Of a DNA stretch of 64,000 nt, positions 1 through 10,500 are shown piece after piece. The notes beneath the pieces are model-generated. The model saw only the letters and a list, made by a program, of their open reading frames with translations, was not told the DNA's origin and did not search any database. The DNA comes from Chromera velia (lineage: Eukaryota; Sar; Chromeraceae), in the NCBI GenBank assembly GCA_018398765.1, contig JAHBMJ010002118.1:40854-104853 (forward strand), written 5' to 3'. Numbering within the stretch: the stretch's first letter is position 1; every line of letters starts with the position of its first letter. Made by a program: the position numbers and the translations under genes.

Positions 1-12
1 GGAGACCTGTAG

Positions 13-219
13 GTAAGATCCTTCTTTAATTTACAGAGAGAGGCCGTGCTGGACATGAGGTTTATGGACTATGATCAAGAATCATATGGAAAGCTCACAG
101 TTATGATGACAATCGCAAAGGACCTCCCTGAACCTAACTACCACTTGAAAGTTCAAGCCGCATTTTTGGATAAGCTTGAAAGTTCGCGCTGCAGGCGCGG
201 ATCATTTACGGTGTCTTGA
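13..219 (+). pseudogene. RT-element C-terminal fragment
   Basis: An open frame follows a TAG at 10-12 and ends at TGA 217-219. It contains a stretch reading V-L-D-M-R-F-M-D-Y-D-Q-E-S-Y (about residues 12-25). The same pattern, V-I-D-V-R-M-F-D-H-D-A-Q-S-Y, occurs in the C-terminal domain of the larger reverse-transcriptase element at 35366-35878 on the minus strand, so I read this as a second, truncated copy of that family. The bases 13-36 look like a small intron (GTAAGA to TTACAG), so the frame could instead be one exon. The copy continues off the left edge of the window. The family match rests on this short motif only. Confidence 0.4.
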
Positions 220-1260
220 AAGCTAAAGTCGCATATCTGGACGGTATTTTGACTATCTACGCCACAGGCGTGGACAGTCTCTTGAAAAACGATGCCGCAG
301 ATAGAAATCATCTTGATTATATTTTTTTAGGTAGCACTTAGGTTTAGGGAGGTTTCGCAAAGTATGAGTTAGAAAAATGGAAGAAGTTACTGTATTGCGA
401 AGAGTGCATTCAGAGGAGATTAGATTTTGCCTAGAATTTTATGCAGTTTGTAGTATAAACAGATGAAGCACTAGGAAAAGGGGCATTAGCAGTAGTAGCA
501 GTACTCAGGAGAATTCAGGAGAGCAGTTTACCAGGTTGCAGCGAGAACAAACCCCAGACCTAGCAGAGTGGTGGAGATATATAGTAAAGCCATAATTCAG
601 CAGCAATTTCAGCTTCCAGTGATCAAAGCTTCGGTCTACTGTATAATAGAGAAGAGAAAGGTAAAAAAAAACTACATAAGGAGTGTTCCTTTACAATTAA
701 ATGCCAGGGCTATTGCTGCAGTACAGACACTGAGGGACACTGACGGTGATTGGGAGTAAATGGAGAGCCTAATTTTTGATTCATACAACTTTTGAAACTA
801 AACTTCTAGACCATGCTGGCTAAAGTGGGGTGGGCAGGGTGGGCTGAGCCCACCTAAATGATAGGACATATAAATAGGTTAGGGTGGGCCGAAGGCTCAC
901 CGAGCCCACCCGACACGTGAGGGCCGAGTGTGTGATACTTAGAGCTCTGATAATTCACTAAAACCTAAAGTATTGACTCACTGATGAGACTTAATATGTA
1001 ATATCATATTACTAAACTCTAGGAAATATTACCGAAATAATTTTAAATTGATTTATAAATATCATAAAAGTGTTTAAATATAAATTTATATTTTCATATA
1101 TTTTTAATAAATTAAATATAGTAGAGACTGCAGATCATGCAAAGTTAATTATAGTTCAGTAGTGTCAGCAAGTGTCAATATATAATAGTTGCAATTATCT
1201 AGTGCCATTATATTATTGCATGCAGCTTGACAAGAGGACTCAAACCTTAACAACCTCCCC
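220..1260. other. gene-poor interval
   Basis: AT-rich sequence without a supportable gene. At 826-912 the words GTGGGC and GCCCACC recur in both orientations (for example GGTGGGCTGAGCCCACC around 838), a small GC-rich imperfect palindrome in otherwise AT-rich DNA. A 63-residue open frame at 568-759 has no recognisable motif and is not called. Confidence 0.5.
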
Positions 1261-1631
1261 CTAAATGATAACGGGCACTTCGGAGTCCCAAAACAGTTTG
1301 AATGCCTCTGCTTCTGTTGGTGGGGGGAAGCATCCGTTGACAGCTGTGCGAAGTACTCTCTGACGGCTTCTTTCGTTTACGTCCATCTCCTCTGTAATGC
1401 TTTCAACAATGATGTCGGACAGTTCGCTAGACGGCTTGGGAGACACATTTCTGAAACGGTCTCCGTCAGTGACTTTTGTGGAGTTCTCGGAGACTGATAT
1501 GCCTTTCGGAAGGCGACCAACATCTCTTTGGATGCTGCCTCAGCATTGCACTTTGATGTGAAGATCAATGGAGGCAGAACCCACTGAGGGAGAGGAGGGG
1601 CAGGGGAGGACCACAGTGCCCTTTCCCCCAT
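1261..1631 (-). pseudogene. fragment of two-copy gene family (copy 1)
   Basis: Two minus-strand frames together match one protein at 49704-50191. The first (from 1631) has E-R-A-L-W-S and P-Q-W, matching E-R-A-M-W-S and S-Q-W in the other copy. The second (1446-1261) has I-T-E-E, R-R/S-R and E-A-E-A-F-K-L-F-W, matching I-T-E-E, R-R-R and D-E-A-E-D-F-K-L-I-W. The switch of frame near 1440 indicates a frameshift or an intron. The function is unknown. It lies downstream of the hAT-like pseudogene on the same strand and could be the remnant 3' end of that element, but I cannot show this. Confidence 0.45.
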
Positions 1632-2765
1632 ACTGAGGATATTGGTTGAGGAGGGGTTCTATCTATTGGTCAGCTGCGACACAGTGGAGATATCAAACGT
1701 GCTAATTGGCAAAACCCACAATCAGTCTGTAAGTTGGGCTTAGCTAGCCTGCCCTCGCTAAGATTTCTGCAAACAGCTTTTTCTGTGCAGTTATGTGCAG
1801 TATGGTCGGCTTTTGAGAGCCTCTCAGGGCGATTAAAATATAGGGGAGAAGACCATTGCGTCCCAGGCCCCTCGGGTAGATATATACAGTCAAGCAGTGC
1901 CACAATAATCAATTTTAATCTTCAAAAATTCTTGGACACGGTTACATTTTGATCTCTTTACTATCATTCACGACCCCCATTTAAGACCCATTCACTTCTG
2001 AATCACCCCGGCCTACCCAAACTTCCTGACTCACCAGAGTGGGAATGCACGCTGGAGGATCTCGTTGAGTCAGACATACACTGCCGCCGTATGTTTTTCT
2101 AACTCTGCAGCCTCGCATGCCTCAGCAGCTGCTTCGGTACTCATTCTTCTACTTACAAGTTTCAGTTTGGCCTCGCGTCTCTGTTTACTACAGAAGCACT
2201 CTGGGAAGGATCCACAGAGACGGAGATATACATCAGCCTTTGCTCTTTATATCTGTACTTTATAGATAGTTTTGACTGATGTTCAGTTCCTGAACATTCT
2301 CTCGGAATCTATGTTCTGGAGGAGAGTGACTTGAATATAAGTGATCAGCAGCAGGATGCAACGGATGTCCTCACTCCTCTCTCTATTATCCAACTCTTCA
2401 AAAACATGCGTCCAGTAGTCGTTGAAGGTCTCATCTGCAGAGGAAGGGGTCAAACCTTTTTAGGAAAGAAGGTTGAAGTCAAGAATACGCTTTTTCAAGA
2501 GCATCTACTCCTTTAAAAAGGTTTCAGGGCTGCAGTCGGAAAAACTCGGCAGCGTGGCCTAGTAACCTAACAGTGTGTCTCCCCAGAGCAAAGTCAATTC
2601 CTCTCTCCCCCCTTTTTTCCATACCTCCATACCCTCTTTTCGAATGCTCTCCATACGGAATGCACGTGGGTGGAAAATTTCCGTTGTATGGCACAGGTTT
2701 GTAGGCAAGAACCGTGCAGATAAACATTCTCTAACTCTTGTCAAGAATGTCACACAGTGTTGGCA
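1632..2765. other. no recognised gene
   Basis: Mixed-composition sequence between the family fragment at 1261-1631 and the hAT-like pseudogene. A minus-strand frame at 2559-2753 is in phase with the pseudogene upstream and may be its decayed extension, but it carries no motif I recognise. Confidence 0.4.
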
Positions 2766-3904
2766 TCATCGAGGACAACCTGCTACTGTTGTGCTGTGAT
2801 GGTCAGTTTCGTGTCTGTGAAAGGCGGTGAAGGGGACTGTGAAAACAATTCCATCACCCGGCTGACTTGCTACCTCTTTACCCTCTTCTCCCTCCCCGTT
2901 CTCTCCTCCTTCCCCGTTTTCTCCTCCCTCCGGCCTCCAGTTGGAGTCGTCCGAGTTGTCAGAGGCTGAGTGCGACTCGAGATCAGACAGTCCTTCTGAG
3001 TTACTATCACATCCCCTGCCCCCACCTCTGTCACCCCCAGAGTCTGTCGAGCCCGATGCTCCTCCCGCCCTTTCTATGAAACCAGAGGATGCCTCTGCAG
3101 AGGATGACACATCTCCACCCTCCTCACAGGCCTTTTCAATGGCCTTGAGACACTTTCCAGTGGGCTTTCCAACTTTTTAATCCTCTTGAAATGCTTGAAT
3201 ACTCAAGTCAGTATCAGAAGAGATGGAAGGCAGGTCGGAAAGGGAGAGGAAGGTTTTTTGGAGCTTCTCATTGCACAAAACGAGCTCACACAGAAGGTCT
3301 GTCATGATGCAAACTCACAAGTGGAACCCCTCTGAACTTAATCTCTTAAGAAGGACACATACAAGGGCCTGCAGGCAACAGAGTGGAAAGTAAAAAAAAA
3401 AATAAGAAATCAAACTCACATGTTTCTACCTGTATGTACGTAGCCAATAATGGAGGAGGCAAACAGAGATGCAAACAAAGATCTAAAAAAAATAGAGTGC
3501 ATCATGGAAACGAAAGAAAAAGACCGACTGTATCATAAAAATGAAAGAAAAAGATCAAGTGCATCATGAAAACGAAAGAAAAAGGCCGAAATGAGCCCAC
3601 CTGATTTCTCCTCTTGTTTTTTTCTGCTTCTCCTCCACCCTTTCGAGGACGGTGTCTCTGTACACGCTTCCTGAGGTACTTTAAAGACCTTGTATAGTTT
3701 ATTTGGAGTCTCTCAACTGCAAGCGCTCTCGAGAGCCAACGGATTTTGAAGAGCGGGAGTCTTAGAGGGAGTGCAGAGTCAAAACGGATCTGGGAGGTAA
3801 CTTCGCCTGCCAAATCCATCACAGTCACCTGCAGAAAAGGATGAAGCGGGGGGAGAGGGACGTATGTACATACATATATATATACATACACATACACACA
3901 CACA

Positions 3905-3946
<42 letters not shown>

Positions 3947-3996
3947 TACACACACACATACACACATACACACATACACACACACACACATACACA

Positions 3997-4093
<97 letters not shown>

Positions 4094-5183
4094 AATGTAA
4101 AAGGAGAGAAAGGAAATGGGGGGGAAGGGAGACACCACAGACCTTGAGATAGTCTTGAATGTTCCCATCGGAACTCTTCACCAGGGTGTGAAGCCCCTTG
4201 ATGGTGTGATCCGTCTCTGTCACCCGCTGATGACCCTCTGCTGCATCAAAGATGGCAAGTGCCTGACGGTGGGGGGCAGTGCCACATTGAATGCTGACGA
4301 CTGGTCCTGCCGTCACCTCAAATTTCTTATCAACTCTATTCCCCCGCCCTCGCATCACAGCAGCCCCATCGGAACCAAATGCCACATACTTCTTTTCATC
4401 TATCCCCCCTTCCGCCAGCGAGTCGTGGAGTGACTTGACCACATCAGCTGCATTTTTGCCATCTACCCCTGCGAGTTTGTACTTTTCTGTTATTACTAAG
4501 TCTTGCCTTCCCTCAAAAAAACGAATAACAATGGACAAATGCGGTTCTTTTATGCGGACTGTCCCCTCATTAATTCCTGCTCTGTAATATGGGCTCTTGC
4601 ATATCTTCTCTGCGACGAAAAAGAAGATTGCATCAGAAATGTATTTAACTATCTCCCCCCCAGCCTCATCTTTATTTATGTACTTGCCCAGAAAGGGAGG
4701 AGCATTCATATCTTCTGCAAACTCAAGGGCATTGGCCACTTCCCTACCGGCCTGACCTTTTGAAGCCCACCTCTAGACCCCTTCAGTCAGTCAGACCATC
4801 TTAGCGTCCTCTGCAGACACGCTATCTTTGAAAAGCTTTTTCACATCTTTAGCTGCTGACCCCCCTTCCTTTACTTTTTTTGCCGCCTCGGCAATCTCAT
4901 AAATCTTGCTTTTCTGGTGCTTTTGCAGCCCATCCTGACCGAAATTGAGTGCACCTTCTCTATTGGCCCAGCAATTGCTTTTCTGCTTCTGTAAAAACCC
5001 GCTTGCAAACTTGTGCTCCTCATACCATATATATTGCCCTTTCTCTCCTTTTCCATCTTTTGCCTTCCTTTTCTCCGCCCACTCAAACGTTTCCTTATTA
5101 ATATCTTTTGCTTTGTGCCCCCCAGTCCTTGCACCCCCGGAAGAAAAAGCCTCTACCTGGGGAAACTCCACGTCTACCATCAC
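2766..5183 (-). pseudogene. hAT/DUF4371-type transposase-like gene, decayed
   Basis: The protein read from 5183 begins with a zinc-finger-like region typical of this group, in which a K-H-Q-K-S-K segment follows an F-A-S-G segment, as in TTF/BED-type domains. The body (4775-4143) has the DUF4371/RNase H-fold landmarks F-G-S-D-G-A-A-V-M and I-Q-C-G-T-A-P-H-R-Q-A-L-A. The next exon (3828-3601), reached through a GT-AG intron carrying a (CA)n/(GA)n microsatellite, has I-R-W-L-S-R. A third exon from 3368 leads into an acidic, Ser/Gly-rich tail. The spliced frame stays in phase but contains in-frame stops at 4793 (TGA), 4775 (TAG), 3317 (TGA), 3179 (TAA) and 2768 (TGA). All can be explained by single transitions from Arg, Gln or Trp codons. 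The gene therefore cannot make a full protein. Domesticated host genes share this domain, but the stops favour a dead transposon. Confidence 0.65.
3863..4090. repeat. (CA)n and (GA)n microsatellite
   Basis: CA/TA-type dinucleotides from 3863 to about 4062 are followed by a (GA) tract to about 4088. The repeat lies inside the intron of the hAT-like pseudogene (4142-3829 on the minus strand). The long His/Thr or Cys/Val open frames here are repeat artefacts. Confidence 0.95.
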
Positions 5184-8100
5184 TACGTCAGCATCGTCTG
5201 CGTCGCTGGCTGAGTGAGTGCTTGGACTGCCCGCCGTCTCCTGCCCAAGAATGGCCTCTTCTCCTCCGAATTAGCCTTAGCTTTTTTGTCTGCACATGAG
5301 AAGGAATGTAGAAGAAGGAGGCCAATCCAACTTATCTGTTCTTTGCCGCAGGCATGGCCTTTACTTTTGGCGCCATCTCCTATGGACTGTGAACGTGACT
5401 TCCTCAAAGTATGGAGTGTTGTTAAAGAAAAAAGAAAGGCACACGTCTCCGTCGAATAAAACTCGGTCTCCAGAACAAAAGGTGAATAAACAAACAAGAA
5501 GAGGTCAAATAGGTCGCGAATGATCAATTGTGAAAGAGTCTGTCATAGTTTGCCAAGAGTCTTTTGTATAAAAACGCTGCTGACAAGCTGACCAACGATC
5601 TCACCAATGGTTGTAAACAACTTTGAGGTAAATAAAGATACACGTGGCCAATGGCATGCAGCCTTCGGGGCTAGCCCTCGCTCGTGCGCGGTGGTGCACA
5701 CTGCGGCTCTGTATGTGTTGTGGGCCAGGCTCCGCGGGCTGCGGGACCTGCGGGCCCAGGCGGGTGGGCACGGTGTACCACAGGAGCCCACCCGCTCCTT
5801 TTTTAGCTTTAGACAGCATGTTTTAGACTAAACCGAATGCACAAAAAAAGGTTGTGCTATAGTGGAAAACGTGGAGTAATTTTTACACGAATATTTCTCT
5901 TTATTGTCGAATTATCAAATTAACTAGCTGTGTTTATTATGGTTAGTCATGCATTTTGTTTACGACTCTAATTACGAGTCATTAACACTAAGTCTTATAT
6001 GAATGAGAGTAAACAGAAATCGTATCCTTCTTATCACTGGCATAAATTTATTTGCATGCTTTGCATGATCATTGCCATAGTCCTGCATGATGTCTGTTTT
6101 ATTCGGCCCGATCGGGCCCGATGAGAATGGTTGGACCCAGTTGTATCGGCCCGTGAAGCGTCATTGTGGTTGGTCCCGATCCACCCCAATTAACCCTAAC
6201 CAATACGTGTGTTAAGCCATACCCGATCGGTACGTGAGAGTTCGAGCCGGTTCGAGCGGCCGTCACGGTAATTATCATACTACTAATCGACGGATATCGA
6301 CGATAATCGGATATCATCGGATAAAAGAAATGAATTAAATATTAAATAAAAATTATAATACAGAGTTGCGCATCTGTATGGCAACTAATAGCAACCATTG
6401 AAGTGCTGCCAATAGCATGATATGGAATTAATTAAATGATTTATTGAATTATTTGGCCGATATGCATCGACTTGCGTGCATCTGAAGCAATACGAAGATT
6501 TCTCGAAATTGCAAAATTCAAATTTCGGCATGCGCATCAGATTTGTTCGAATAACAACTCAACGCAACTCAGCATCCACTTAGCAGCTGAACAGTAACTT
6601 CTGTTCTGAGAATCTAATAAGAATCCATTCTTCAAATAGAAACCTTTTCTGACTCCTGAGTTGATAAGTAACCTTCTGTTACTTAAAGAGTCCCTAATTT
6701 AAATTAAACTTTAAGCCTTCAGCTCTTAGCTTTAGCAACGTACGGTTACCTTAGACACCGTTGCAAGACTTACTTAGTGGAGCAACCCAGCGCCTTCAGG
6801 TTTACTTACTAAGCAACACTTACTATGGAATAAACCGTTAGAGTCATGTTGCTAGTGCTGTAATCAGTGCTGTTCCGTATATGACCTACACTGAGCAGAA
6901 CGAAATCAGGAGAACTGGAGCTGGCATTGTACCATATGTTCCTCAAATGGGGCGGAATTAAGGTGAGGTCTTTGAGGTTTCCTCACATCGCTTGCGGATG
7001 GCTCCTACACTTCTCTACACTTCTCTAGACAACTCATACCAACAGACTTCACCGTATCCAACCATCTACTAGACTACATTAGACTAACCATCAATGCCCT
7101 TCAGAAAAGAATTTTACACCGGCTTTTTAACCGTTCTTAACTTGTATAAAAAATGATATTGTATATAATAAGATCTCATAACATTGTTATATATGAAGCG
7201 GCTAAGCCAAGCGTACGTTAGATGGCTCCGTAAGCGGCTGGAGGTGGCTATGCAGATCTACGTAGGCGTACATGCCGCACGGAGGGCCGGAGGCGGCAGA
7301 CAAACTACTCTTATCTCTGATCTAAACTAGAAGATTTTAATAATTTGTAAGTACTAATAAGTACTGATAAGCTAAAAACATGTTTTAAATAGTTTTAAAC
7401 AGTAGTGTGCTAGGTAGTGTTGTGAGAAGTTCGGCCCTGTTAGGTCCACCGCCGCCTGACTGATCCCACCGCCGCCTGACTGACTGATTGACCAAAGCAC
7501 AGGAGAACGCGCGCATGCAGAGTGAAATCAGAAAAATCAAGCCAGATGCATTACGTCCCTAACCGGATAAGTCTCGAATGCAGATCGATCAAAGTACATG
7601 CATGCATTTAAATTAGACAGGAAAAGTCTGATCAATCAAAATACAGAAGTATAAAGTGAGGCAGAACAGACAGAATCTCCGAAGTAGGAATTAACAATCA
7701 ACTCCTATGTAAAGCTGACTCCATCGTTCAATCTCTCGTCTCTAGCCTAGAAGTGAGTACACACCATCAAACTTTTTGGTAGTGTGGATGGTCTTGGCCT
7801 TCATGGCTGCCCTTAGGCAATCTTTGGGCGCCCTTAGCGGCCCTTGGGGTCTATAATGGTTATTTATCAACTTAACGCCGAAAGCGCAACGATTTATAAT
7901 GGTTCTGCTACTAAGGCACGAAGTGATCTAGCGTATAATGGCTACTACTCGCTCAAAGAAGGTGCTTTTCAAAATATAATTTAGTAGATGGGCCGAGATG
8001 AGCCCTCATTTCATATTATCAAACTTTAAGTTACTCTTAACACTGGTGCATACCGGTATATACCAATGCATAATAATAGTTACGCTAGGCTGCTTCGTGG

Positions 8101-8783
8101 CCTATAGTGGCATATAACGGTTGCTACTTACTCAAAAAAACTGATTTTGAAAATGCAAATTTATAAATGAGCCTTTAATCATTCTTTAGATCATTCTAGA
8201 CGCTGGCTACACGATTTGAAGATTTTTGTTTTTTTATTCTTATTATTATTTTTTAACCCCAAACAATACTTAACAATCACTTAGTAACAACTGTGTTACA
8301 GTTGTACAACACATAAACACTAAACATAAACAACATTTGTGTAAGTACATTATTATATGTAAGAGTTAAACAACAGTTATTTGACTGAAAAAGAAAAAAA
8401 AAAGTAAATTAAGGGTTTGGGGGGATCTCTTTTTTTTCTTTAGCCGACGTCTAGCCCTCATTTCAAATCATCAAAGTTACTCTTACCATTAGTCCTTAAG
8501 TCAAAAGTTATCTAGAGAGTTACTAGATCCACATCCAGGTGACATCTAGTGTGGAAAAGTATTTTTTTAAATGCCAGTATACGCCGCCTAGAATGATTCT
8601 TACCCAATTAATTCAGATACAGTCCGCAACTTGGCTTCATATGCCCGACCTAATTAAGGCTTGCTTTTTATCCTCTTTTATCATATTTAGAAACTTCCCG
8701 CGTGTCGTTTGGTAATCCCCCCATAGACTGCAGAGTTTGCCCTTCACACTGGCACCGGACCATCAAGGACACACTGACAGATA
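5184..8783. other. gene-poor, repeat-bearing interval
   Basis: I find no gene in these 3.6 kb. 5543-5830 is GC-rich with GTGGGC/GCCCACC words like those at 826-912. 6100-6260 has clustered CGGCCCGATCGGGCCCG-like palindromes. 6963-7110 is a diverged copy of the 5' end of the Sfi1-like gene (listed separately). 7430-7490 holds a short tandem of CCACCGCCGCCTGACTGA. Blocks at 8003-8044 and 8452-8494 are related direct repeats. The rest is AT-rich and featureless. Confidence 0.5.
6963..7110 (+). repeat. diverged copy of the Sfi1-like gene 5' region
   Basis: This block matches 17261-17378, the leader and first codons of the Sfi1-like gene. Shared words include GTGAGGTCTTTGAGGTTTCC, CGGATGGCTCCTACACTT and ATCCAACCATC, in the same order and orientation. 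The copy ends in ATGCCCTTCAGAAA against ATGTCCTCCAGAAA at the start codon of the gene. The copy here has an extra 11-bp tandem (CACTTCTCTA twice) and no continuing open frame. Confidence 0.8.
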
Positions 8784-9152
8784 ATGGAAAAGATCGCCGA
8801 GCTTCCTTCTTTCCACGCAAGAGGGCTCAGTACAAGAGGTTTCGGAGAACACACCTGCCCCCCCGCCTTCTTTATTGAAGGTGAGACCCCTTATTGGCGG
8901 TTCAATTCGCTCATGCGTGCAGTGCCTTTCTAGGAAGGCCAAACTAAGACCCTGACCTTCTCCCCGAAAGAGAAGAGAGGAGGAAAAGGCAGGATCTGGA
9001 GGAGGAATGGAAAGCCCTCTGAAGGCCAGAAAGACGGGCAGTCAAGGGGAAACGAAAGTCAGTCTGAGCTATCTCCTTCTTCACTTCTGCTTATGCAGTC
9101 CCTCCCTATTGCGTCCTTCAATTTTGCCTGAACAAACTGAGAGATTCTGCCT
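8784..9152 (+). CDS. possible small two-exon gene, unknown
   Basis: An ATG at 8784 opens a 97-bp exon with the residues F-H-A-R-G-L-S-T-R-G-F-G. It ends at a good donor (GAAG|GTGAGA, 8880/8881). A TGCAG acceptor at about 9100 would continue the frame in matching phase for some 17 codons to a TAA near 9150. The result is a protein of only about 50 residues, without a signal peptide or known domain. The first exon has good coding character; the second exon is a guess. It may be the start of a longer gene whose next exon I have missed. Confidence 0.25.
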
Positions 9153-9291
9153 AATTGCACGAGCTTCTTCTAGACGGCTGCAGGAGAAGTCTTAGAGAGA
9201 AGAGGAGTTCAAGGTCTCCCAACTTGAACAAATTGACAATGTTCACTCCCCTTATCTGTCGTTGCCCCTCAGGCCTCCCGTCTCTTTCACT

Positions 9292-9478
9292 CTCCCCCTT
9301 TCTCTCTTTTCTTTCTCTTTCTCTTTCTCTTCTCTGTCTGTTTGTCTGTCTCTGTCTCTCTTTCTGTGTCTGTCTCTGTCTGTCTGTCTGTCTCTCTGTA
9401 GGTCTGTCTGCCTCAGAGTCTAGGTCTGTCTGCCTGCCTGTCTCTGCCTCTCGCGCGCTCTCTCTCTCTCGCTCTCAA
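9292..9478. repeat. (CT)n/(CTGT)n microsatellite
   Basis: Pyrimidine-rich tract of CTCTTT, CTGT and CT units between the small gene at 8784 and the 3' end of the TSP1 gene. Confidence 0.9.
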
Positions 9479-9556
9479 GCTGCAGGCAGAAGGTCACGCC
9501 AGAAGACTCCAAGTCTTCTCCTGTCCCCCCAGTGCACCTCTTTGAGTAGAGGCCTG

Positions 9557-9973
9557 TCATCCCGTGTTGGGGCACCATTTCCATGCGCAAGGTCTTGTGA
9601 TTTCTGATTTGCCTCTGCAGCCGCGCTCTGGTTTCTCGCAGGCACGTGTTCTCTTTTTAGTTCCACCGGGGGACCCTGGTCCTCCACAGGTAGCACTACA
9701 GCTAGTCCAGGCACTCCAAGGAGACCATCCACCCCATTTACCGTTCTCGAGGAGGTCCACGTCTGCCGTATCCTCCGCGTCCCTTCCCGTCTCCAGGTTA
9801 CTCACCGCCATTCCCGCAAGTACAGTTTCATTGTTGAGACCTTTTCCCTCTCTCTGTATGTGAATATCTGGCGTGCTTACCACCAGACCTTCAACCTCTC
9901 CTGCTCTCTTCAGCGCAACAGAGACACCCAGGAGTGCAAAGACGCACAGGATCAAGGATACCAGTCCTTGCAT
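9557..9973 (-). CDS. small secreted thrombospondin type 1 domain protein
   Basis: A 138-residue protein. The start at 9973 gives a clear signal peptide: Met followed by a hydrophobic run (about residues 3-20, L-I-L-C-V-F-A-L-L-G). An upstream in-frame start at 10009 would bury this signal, so I chose 9973. Residues 21-79 are polar, with one N-glycosylation sequon (N48-E-T). Residues 80-135 form one TSP1 repeat with the W-x2-W-S-x-W motif, C-S-A-T-C, a basic K-K-R-T-R loop and six Cys (92, 96, 112, 119, 129, 134), a complete set. The protein ends four residues after the last Cys, with no membrane helix or GPI-like tail, so it should be released. TSP1 domains in alveolates occur on adhesins and secreted surface proteins; a single-domain form of this size is unusually small. 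The gene appears intronless. Confidence 0.75.
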   Translation of the reverse strand: MQGLVSLILCVFALLGVSVALKRAGEVEGLVVSTPDIHIQREGKGLNNETVLAGMAVSNLETGRDAEDTADVDLLENGKWGGWSPWSAWTSCSATCGGPGSPGGTKKRTRACEKPERGCRGKSEITRPCAWKWCPNTG

Positions 9974-10176
9974 ATAAACAACAGTGAGGTACGTATATTC
10001 TACTGGCACAGCAAGTAGTTTTCAGAGTTTCAGATAAGCACAATATTAAGACAAGTGGGTGTGCGTTGTACAAGAAAATGTTTGTGAACAAGAAAATAAA
10101 ATCGACAGGGATTGAAGGCATGATCTCAGGTATTCTCAGGTATACCGCGTTCAGCTGAAATTTGCACAGCACACTT

Positions 10177-10500
10177 GATTCGGATTAATTTCAGACGAAA
10201 AAAAATGAGTTTTGAAATGTATGCTGGGGGCCCCCAACATGTTGGGGAAGGGGCCCCGGCACTCCACTTGCATGCCGGACGACTTTCCGGGGCCCGATTC
10301 GATTTGTTCGAAAATCAGATTCACATCTGACGAAATTCAGTCTGTCAGATCTGAATCTGAATTTCGAACAAATTAAATCGGGCCCCGGAAAGTCGTTGGG
10401 CGTGGAAGTGGAGTGCCGGGGCCCCTTCTCCAACATGTTGGGGGCCCCCAGCATGCATCTGAAAACTTTTTTTTTTTTCAAAAAAATAAATCCTGAATCG
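10177..10500. repeat. 324-bp foldback element
   Basis: A near-perfect inverted repeat: left arm 10177-10330, right arm 10346-10500, with a loop of about 15 bases. The outer ends are A-rich and match (GATTCGGATTAATTT against GATTCAGGATTTATTT read from the right). The inner arms carry the self-complementary words CCCCAACATGTTGGGG, GGGGCCCC and CGGGCCCCGGAAAG. There is no coding capacity; the long frames in the arms are shadows. It looks like a foldback-type miniature transposon or a hairpin RNA source. Confidence 0.85.

Noticed and set aside
3502-4739. Long frames of Cys-Val or His-Thr repeats on both strands
   Set aside because: They are translations of the (CA)n and (GA)n microsatellite and have no coding support.
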